64,000 bases of DNA, taken from positions 38,799,679 through 38,863,678 of the forward strand of contig NC_079135.1 of NCBI RefSeq assembly GCF_945859705.1, given 5' to 3'. Made by a program: the position numbers and the translations under genes. The DNA comes from Episyrphus balteatus (Eukaryota > Arthropoda > Insecta > Diptera > Syrphidae). The notes below the pieces were generated by a model. That model was given only the letters and a program-made list of their open reading frames with translations. It ran no database searches and had not been told where the DNA came from. Shown one piece after another: positions 58,004 to 64,000 of this stretch (its first letter is position 1; the number at the start of each line of letters is the position of its first letter).

Positions 58004-60022
58004 ATGAGGAATATAATTATCTGTTGGGTAATGACATTACTCATGGCATCTTATAAAAATGTTTTAGTCGGTACAACCGAAACATACAAGACACAAACAC
58101 TTAATAACACGGGGATAGTTTTCGAAAATATAGGAAAAGCAATGTTATACCATGATACATGGAACATATTGACACAAATAAAAATATCAGACACAGAAAA
58201 ATATACGTCTATTATCAACCAAGCAGAAAAAACTTGGTCAACAGTTTGTGAATCTTTTAGAAAAAACAGTATTTGTGACAGTCAAACTACAATACTAAAT
58301 CACATTATTACAACAATCCGCCAACACACAAATATCATAAGAGAGTTATTAACCCCACACCGTTCAAGAAGATCATTGTTCGATGGAATAGGAAATGGAC
58401 TACATTATTTATTTGGCATCATGGATAACCAAGATGGAAACACATTATATAGTAGGATTGAAGAATTAGGGAACGACGCAAAAGCTTTAAATGAATTACA
58501 AAAGAAACAAATTACGGTGATGAAATCATCATTAGAAAATATTCAACAACCCCTTGAAATTTTGGAAAATAATCAGAAGAACATTACAGAAACTATTAAT
58601 TATTTATTAAAAATTGATAACGCTATTAACCAAAATCAAAAATTGCAAGACATTTTAGCCACCGTTACCTTACAAATTCTAGAAGTTCAAAGAAGACAAC
58701 AAACTATGTTGGAAGTAGTAAACTCTCTAAATCAAAACCAACTACACCCACTTCTTTTGACCCCCTCAAAATTACTAGAGATATATATAAAAAATTGCCC
58801 AAAACCCACAGTAAACGATAGGGAAATGCTTATGAATATGTTAATGAAAGTATTAACGGTAAAAACACACCCTATGAATGGTATATTGGTAATCCGAATA
58901 ATACTCCCAATTTTCAATCTAGATCCATTTGAACTCCAACAGATTCATCTGTTTCCAATCCATCACCAGAACAAAATATCAACTATCCTGGACATCCAGG
59001 AAGATTTCTTGGCAAAGAACACACGAATACAACAATTCGTACCAATGACAAGAAGAGAATATGATATTCTTCAAAAAATAACCTTAGAAATCAATAGTAC
59101 ATGGTACGTGGGACCACTTACCACATCAGTAAGAAAAGGAACACATACGAACGTTTGTTCCATATCCCTTATATTTAATCCATACAATGAAAAGAGCGCA
59201 TGTAAATGTTTGGTTCAGCCATTTGAACAAAACTATCTGGTTAAACTCACCCAAAAAAATACATGGTTGTATTCTTTTCCCAAATCAACTAGGGTAGAAA
59301 TACAATGTTCAGGAGAATGGCAGGGCTCAAACTTAAATGGAACAGGAATAATTTCATTAGTTCAACCATGTGTTTTTCAAATTGATAATCAACATATATA
59401 TTATGAAGACGCTGATCATACCACTTTGACAATTGATCAACCAATAGTCACACTAGCTGAACCATTATTGGATGACTTAAGGATAAACCTATTTAGTAGA
59501 AAAGAACTAGACACCAATACAGTATTGATTTTAAAAAATATTGGAGCAAACGACAAAATTAAAGAAAATTCATATGCCATGTCTGACTTGGAAAAACACA
59601 TACTAGAATTTGATACAAAGCAAAAGGAAAGGGTAAAACACAAAATAACCTCATTAACATCAATATCATTCAGCACTTTAACCATACTGTGCATCCTCGG
59701 GATGATACTGAGAAAAATATGTAACAGAAAAAATTTTTTTAAAAAACGCATACCCAAATACGAAAAACCTTTACCTAAAATTTCTAATCCCATAATCCAT
59801 CAAACCATACACTCTTTACATCCAGAACCTAGACTAGATACAAAACAAGAAGAAGAAATAAAAATAACCTTAAAACCCCCGGTTAAAAACCCACAAATAC
59901 CAATACCACCACCCTTACCAAAAATAACGCCAAATAACCCCAATGTAGCTAACATATCAACATTACCAACAAATAACATACAAAAATCTTTACGCCGTCC
60001 GAGAAGATTACAAATATACTAA
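58004..60022 (+). CDS. Env, baculovirus F-like fusion glycoprotein
   Basis: 672 codons. The N terminus (residues ~1-22) is hydrophobic and fits a signal peptide. RSRR (120-123) is a furin-type cleavage site, followed by a Gly/Phe-rich fusion peptide (124-138) of the kind found in baculovirus F and errantivirus Env proteins. Helical heptads lie at ~150-250. A membrane anchor lies at ~550-569, followed by a ~100-residue basic and Pro-rich tail, long for this family. Several Asn-X-Ser/Thr glycosylation sites are visible. The frame is unbroken. It would mediate membrane fusion if expressed; infectivity cannot be judged from sequence. Confidence 0.88.
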   Translation: MRNIIICWVMTLLMASYKNVLVGTTETYKTQTLNNTGIVFENIGKAMLYHDTWNILTQIKISDTEKYTSIINQAEKTWSTVCESFRKNSICDSQTTILNHIITTIRQHTNIIRELLTPHRSRRSLFDGIGNGLHYLFGIMDNQDGNTLYSRIEELGNDAKALNELQKKQITVMKSSLENIQQPLEILENNQKNITETINYLLKIDNAINQNQKLQDILATVTLQILEVQRRQQTMLEVVNSLNQNQLHPLLLTPSKLLEIYIKNCPKPTVNDREMLMNMLMKVLTVKTHPMNGILVIRIILPIFNLDPFELQQIHLFPIHHQNKISTILDIQEDFLAKNTRIQQFVPMTRREYDILQKITLEINSTWYVGPLTTSVRKGTHTNVCSISLIFNPYNEKSACKCLVQPFEQNYLVKLTQKNTWLYSFPKSTRVEIQCSGEWQGSNLNGTGIISLVQPCVFQIDNQHIYYEDADHTTLTIDQPIVTLAEPLLDDLRINLFSRKELDTNTVLILKNIGANDKIKENSYAMSDLEKHILEFDTKQKERVKHKITSLTSISFSTLTILCILGMILRKICNRKNFFKKRIPKYEKPLPKISNPIIHQTIHSLHPEPRLDTKQEEEIKITLKPPVKNPQIPIPPPLPKITPNNPNVANISTLPTNNIQKSLRRPRRLQIY

Positions 60023-60041
60023 TAGGTAATATAATTCCTTT

Positions 60042-60045
60042 ACAG
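60042..60045 (+). promoter_or_regulatory. Possible splice acceptor before the Ulp1-like ORF
   Basis: TTCCTTTACAG/ATTAACC ends at 60045, 43 nt upstream of the ATG at 60089. It is similar to the ACAG/AT sites upstream of the leader ORF and env. A 20-A run lies between it and the ATG. Confidence 0.4.
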
Positions 60046-60088
60046 ATTAACCAAAATATAAAAAAAAAAAAAAAAAAAAATACCAATA

Positions 60089-60673
60089 ATGCAATCAATC
60101 AAAGTAAATAACATCCAAATGCACCACTATCTGTACAACCTCCAAAATAGAAGATCAGAAACCAGATCTGATACCGAACGTACAACGTTAAATTTACAAT
60201 CCATTGCAAACGACATTTTAGAAAGAAAGGACAATGAAAAAATGAAACAATGGAGCGAACATAATAACATGTTCGAAAAGGAAATATTATTTATTCCCAT
60301 CGAAATAGTGGGTTTTCATTGGTCATTAATAGTTGTAAACAATAAGCAAAGATCTATAAAATACTACAACACGTTGGGAATATCAGGTCTGGAAGCTATG
60401 GCTTCCGTTAAGGAGTTTGTACAGAACGAGTGGCAAAAAAGACATAAGACAAAGAAAACACCAGAATATTATGAAAAAAACGTAGTAGTCCCCAAAAACT
60501 TAATGGGATTAGACAAAGGGGAGGTGACGTGTATGGTGGCCCACCAAATAGCCAAAAATAGAGACCTTTTTTCGGCGGGAAAATACATGGAAAAATTCAA
60601 GGAAACCTTAAAGATGGAAATAAAAAACTACCCCGAATTAAGGTACATACCACCACCCCAAACGCACCATTAA
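60089..60673 (+). CDS. Ulp1/SENP-fold (C48) pseudoprotease-like ORF
   Basis: 194 codons after env, in an unexpected position for any gypsy element. Residues 66-97 read as the C48 core: hydrophobic IPI, then GFHWSL with H77, then a strand ending KYYNTLG with N94. Residues 133-150 read as the catalytic loop VPKNxxGxDKGE. The spacing H77-N94 is 17 and N94-K143 is 49, the same as H514-D531-C580 in yeast Ulp1. The oxyanion Gln position (six before Cys) is N137. So His is kept, but Asp, Gln and Cys are replaced by Asn, Asn and Lys; a Cys five residues on (C148) is not in the catalytic place. It likely folds like a SUMO protease without cleaving. Family assignment is by eye. It could instead be decaying, but the frame is open throughout. 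Confidence 0.68.
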   Translation: MQSIKVNNIQMHHYLYNLQNRRSETRSDTERTTLNLQSIANDILERKDNEKMKQWSEHNNMFEKEILFIPIEIVGFHWSLIVVNNKQRSIKYYNTLGISGLEAMASVKEFVQNEWQKRHKTKKTPEYYEKNVVVPKNLMGLDKGEVTCMVAHQIAKNRDLFSAGKYMEKFKETLKMEIKNYPELRYIPPPQTHH

Positions 60674-60775
60674 GCCAAATATAAAAAAAAAAAAAAAATA
60701 GAAGAAGATACCAAAAGAAAAAATAATATAATACAATGAAATAAAAACAAAAAAAAAAATTACTACATAGTTTTG

Positions 60776-60821
<46 letters not shown>

Positions 60822-60841
60822 CGAAAGAAAAAATAATAATA

Positions 60842-60878
<37 letters not shown>

Positions 60879-61729
60879 ATTATAAAAAATATATATAAAT
60901 AAAAGATAGCCCCAAAAACAGAATTAAAAAAAAAAAAAAAAAAAAAAAAATAATAAAAAAAAAAAAAAAAAAAAAAAGATGGGAGAGAAAGAGCCCCAAA
61001 CACAATTACAATAAATAAAAATTTAAATAAATAAATAAAAGATGGGAGATAAAGAGCCCCAAACACAATTACAAAAAAAAAAAAAAAAAAAAAAAAAAAA
61101 TAAATTAATTAATAAATAAAAGAGGGAGATAGAGAGCCCCAAATTCACACTAACACACATACACAAAAAACACCAACACTACACACACATACACTAAAAT
61201 AAAACAAACAAAATAGGCACCCCACACAGGACTAAAAACTGATGGAAGACAGAACTAACCCACCGGACCAATACTAGTGGAAGATAGGCTAACCCACAGG
61301 ACTAAAACCAAACAGGAACGCAGCTATTATTTGGATTAAGTTAAGATAAACAAAAAAAAAAAATAGAGAAAAAATTATATATATACATAATCAATAGGTA
61401 TAATACGTTAAAATGTGTTAGAAGTAAAAAAAAAAAAAAAAAAAAAAAAAATAAATAAATAGATAAAGAATCTGTAAATCATGAAATATTTAGTAATCAA
61501 TTTTCCACATAATAACAAAGATAATTTTAGAATTCAATAATTGTAAATACTTAAACAATACCATTTTAATACATCAAAAAAAAAAAAAAAAAAAAAACAT
61601 GTAAAATCAAAATACCTATTTAATTTACTTTGCCTACTGTTTAATCACTAAAAATATCCGCTCAATGACCAAAGGAAGCAACCCACTCAGCAATTTTTGT
61701 CTCTTCTAAACAAAAAATGCAATTTTCTT
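60674..61729 (+). other. A-rich 3' untranslated region
   Basis: No gene. It consists of many long A runs plus tandem units containing GAGCCCCAAA (near 60904 in short form, 60978, 61041 and 61121), a CA-rich stretch near 61150-61190, and a ~40-bp imperfect repeat, ACTAACCCAC/GGACTAAAAC, at about 61225-61310. The long opposite-strand Phe-rich frame is a shadow of the A runs. Confidence 0.7.
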
Positions 61730-61741
61730 AAAGGGGGGAGG
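61730..61741 (+). promoter_or_regulatory. Polypurine tract
   Basis: AAAGGGGGGAGG lies immediately before the LTR start TGTCGTG. It primes plus-strand DNA synthesis and fixes the LTR 5' boundary. Confidence 0.88.
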
Positions 61742-62681
61742 TGTCGTGTTAGACATTAATCTATTATGTCTCACACTAACCATAACCCTCCACAATAATT
61801 TAATTCATAAATTCAAGGGCACCAAGAGTAATTCGCTTTGTAAACAAAACAAACGAATTACTCAAATTAATTGGGCCAATAATAATTGTAAACACCTGGC
61901 CAATGATTCAACTTCAATAATAAGTTGAAGCGACGGCAGGTCGACGATCCGGTGACAAAACATACTGGATCGTCACAATTAAAATAAACGAAAGAAAATT
62001 GCTGATGGGTCATATTGGTTATTGAGTGTTGATGGCTCAAATTGCGTCACCAAGAAATTGAGGATGACGCAAAGTAAAGTAGAAGAAATTAAGTAGGTAT
62101 AATTTTGAAATAGGTTAATAAACAATAAACAAAGAATTGCCCAAAATTGCATTGTATGCAATATTAAGTTTGTAACTGGGTAATTCTTTGTATGTCAATT
62201 TAATTAATAATAAAATAAAGTATTACCCAAGATTGCGATGTAAGCAATCTTAGTTTTGTAATTGGGTAATACTTTATATCGTAAACTTTAGTCTTATAAG
62301 TATTAGTGTGTAATGTTAAAATTAAATAGTATAAATAATGTAGAATTAGTTAAGAAATAGGACAGTCAACCTTATACACCAATAGAGGAACCTCTGGCCG
62401 ACTACACAGGGAGAAACAAATATCGATACAAAAATAAATGTAAGAACTAATTCAAACAAAGTAATTAATCTTTTTTATTATTCTTTTTCAGGAAGTGGGC
62501 CTTAGTTGCCTCGAACTTAACTGGCCACCAGTGTGCCAAAAAGCTGGACAGTAGGGAAGAATTAGGGAATTAGGGAAATTGTTGAATAAGGGAGAGGAAC
62601 CCATTTGTCGGGTTCATATCCCCTGCCTTTACGGCAAACCTCTCAATTTTACCTTCGTTACGTATGAAAGATTACGTAACA
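61742..62681 (+). repeat. Shared LTR (3' LTR of copy 1, 5' LTR of copy 2)
   Basis: It matches 49389-50328 at offset 12353 with no difference that I can see. It ends the first element and, because a PBS and internal region follow directly, also begins a second. The hairpins, TATA box and AATAAA are all conserved. Confidence 0.9.
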
Positions 62682-62686
62682 AGAAA

Positions 62687-62704
62687 TGGCGCAGCCGGTA
62701 GGAT
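62687..62704 (+). promoter_or_regulatory. Primer binding site of the second copy
   Basis: The same 18-nt tRNA-Ser complement as at 50334, directly after the shared LTR. It shows that what follows is an internal region, not host flank. Confidence 0.88.
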
Positions 62705-62981
62705 GGTATGGCGTTTGGAGACTAAAAATTGCCTTAAAAACTGAAGCACTCTCCAGCTTCAACTTACCATCCATCGAATCTATTTTTTCCAATATTCCAT
62801 GGTAAACAAAGTTCAAGTTCAAATTCTTTTAACAAAAAAAAAAGATTTTTTCTATTTTCATGAGAAAGTCTTCTTTAGTTCAAACCGAACCAATATAAAT
62901 TCATATGAGCATTATTTAGTGGTGCAAAACCACAATTTCAAAAATCCAAATAGTTAAGTGATTTTAAAGTGAACACCAAAA

Positions 62982-63043
<62 letters not shown>

Positions 63044-63080
63044 TGTAATAATAATAATAATATGCATCCCCATACAGATA

Positions 63081-63428
63081 ATGGAAGGCAAAAATCTACA
63101 AATTACAAACCACATCGAGAAAGACCCCAAAGCAGGACCGAAGCCAATCACATTGGAGGAGTATAGAAGGAGACACTCCAAGAAAGAGGAATTGCCTAAA
63201 CCAAAAAACAATCCTCCCCAGTCCCCATTCGGAGGATTTGAAAACAAAAAGAAAAGAGGAGGACACCAGGTCTGGGTACGGCAAGAATTAGGGAGGCTGT
63301 ATCAACAAGCAGGACTGTGCAGAGGCGAAGAGAAGAGGCGTCTACTAAACCAAGCGAAGACATTAAAACACCAAGAATTCCTTAAGAGAAGGGAAAAGGC
63401 CGAAAAAAGGAACCTACCTTCATTTTAA
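63081..63428 (+). CDS. Leader ORF, second copy
   Basis: 115 codons, the same protein as at 50740. Retention of an identical frame beside variable A runs supports it being coding, although the copies may simply be too young to have diverged. Confidence 0.62.
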   Translation: MEGKNLQITNHIEKDPKAGPKPITLEEYRRRHSKKEELPKPKNNPPQSPFGGFENKKKRGGHQVWVRQELGRLYQQAGLCRGEEKRRLLNQAKTLKHQEFLKRREKAEKRNLPSF

Positions 63429-63694
63429 ATTATTTATAAAAATTTCTAATGTTATATATAAAAAAAAAAATAATAAAATAAATAATGATTTAAAAAAAAA
63501 AACAACTTTTTATTGATAAAATTGTAGTCGTGGGTATAATTATTCTGATAAATTTTTCTGGATTTGGTCTATTTTTTACAAGTGTGCGGTTTATCATTTT
63601 CGAATGATTTCATTCTACTTTTATTTTTAGTCTTTTTCAATTGTCTATTTATATCTAATTGAGAATTCAATCTGTTCGTATAAATTTTCGTTTT

Positions 63695-64000
63695 ATGGCT
63701 GGACAGTCTAGTTTAGACATAGAAAGAATTCTTGATTTAAATAAACAATTAGAAAAAGAAAGAGATGAGCAAACACAGGAGATAACAAGCTTCAACACTA
63801 CACTACTAGCTGAATTAAAATCACTAGTTGGTAGAGAAGTTTATGAGTTAAATTTTAACTCACTCAGTGTACAGTGGGGTCAATTCACTAGACTTGAAAC
63901 CACTGATGCCATCCTAAATATATATATAGAAGCAGTAAAAAATAGACAAAAAGAAAGGGAAAACCAAATCCTCGAGCTGAAAAAAGAAATATTTAATCTT
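63695..64000 (+). CDS. Gag, second copy, 5' part
   Basis: ATG at 63695 begins the same Gag as at 51354; the first ~102 codons (coiled-coil region) are present before the window edge. No frame break is seen. Confidence 0.85.
   Translation, partial: MAGQSSLDIERILDLNKQLEKERDEQTQEITSFNTTLLAELKSLVGREVYELNFNSLSVQWGQFTRLETTDAILNIYIEAVKNRQKERENQILELKKEIFNL

Larger units (their letters stand above)
49389..62681 (+). mobile_element. Errantivirus-like Ty3/gypsy LTR element with an extra ORF
   Basis: A complete 13.3-kb provirus-like unit: 5' LTR, tRNA-Ser PBS, leader ORF, gag, pol (PR-RT-RNase H-IN), env, Ulp1-like ORF, A-rich 3' region, polypurine tract and 3' LTR. Pol order (IN last) and the tRNA-Ser primer place it in Ty3/gypsy near the 17.6/ZAM group of errantiviruses. 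All main frames are open and the two LTRs look identical by eye, so insertion is recent and activity is possible. It is longer than typical errantiviruses (7-9 kb). A second copy starts at the 3' LTR and continues past the window edge. Confidence 0.92.
62705..64000 (+). mobile_element. Second tandem copy of the LTR element (partial)
   Basis: Leader, leader ORF and the start of gag repeat 50352-51659, apart from a change in the poly(A) run (62983-63039, lacking the TAATAAT interruption; net 12 bases shorter relative spacing). It continues past the window. Confidence 0.88.

Noticed and set aside
60638..61066. 142-codon Phe-rich minus-strand ORF, and Lys-rich ORF at 62969-63166
   Set aside because: They are products of long A runs with no other content.

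Overview
The window is eukaryotic, AT-rich and repeat-dominated, and almost certainly comes from an insect. The evidence is a Jockey-clade non-LTR retrotransposon, an errantivirus-like Ty3/gypsy element with a baculovirus-F-type env and a tRNA-Ser primer binding site, and spliceosomal-type signals. I cannot name the species. No host single-copy gene, rRNA or functional tRNA was found.

Layout. (1) 1-23311, 24818-38541 and 44441-49388 are one satellite DNA, all in the same orientation, with a 195-bp monomer. Linked variants give monomer types and several higher-order repeats: a 19-monomer 3708-bp unit present twice in a row at the left end, 390-, 585- and 780-bp local duplications, a 372-bp dimer with a deleted 177-bp monomer, a 571-bp unit, and a subfamily carrying a 68-bp foreign insert at an identical junction in seven places. 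(2) 23312-24817 is a 1.5-kb non-autonomous foldback element with ~650-bp inverted arms and a TAA target duplication. (3) 38542-44440 is a nearly full-length Jockey-clade element on the minus strand: intact ORF2 (endonuclease plus reverse transcriptase), ORF1 split by one frameshift, a TAATG stop/start overlap between ORF1 and ORF2, poly(A) tails, and a tRNA-like A-box/B-box segment in the 5' UTR. (4) 49389-62681 is a complete LTR element on the plus strand: LTR, tRNA-Ser PBS, small leader ORF, gag, pol, env, an extra ORF, polypurine tract, LTR. A second near-identical copy follows directly and shares that LTR; it runs off the window in gag.

How the LTR element works. Gag and Pol are joined by a textbook -1 frameshift signal: GGGAAAC, a 7-nt spacer, then a perfect 8-bp stem. 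Env has a furin-type site and an F-like fusion peptide and lies behind a splice acceptor. The most unusual part is the fourth large ORF (60089-60673). It has the layout of a Ulp1/SENP (C48) cysteine protease domain with exact catalytic spacing, but three of the four catalytic positions are replaced (His kept; Asp to Asn, Gln to Asn, Cys to Lys). It looks like a captured SUMO-protease-fold pseudoenzyme. Splice-like ACAG/AT sites precede the leader ORF, env and this ORF, and a consensus donor sits right before the env ATG, which suggests a route for expressing each. The LTR itself is largely a string of short perfect inverted repeats.

All similarity statements are read by eye from the sequence. 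No database search was run.
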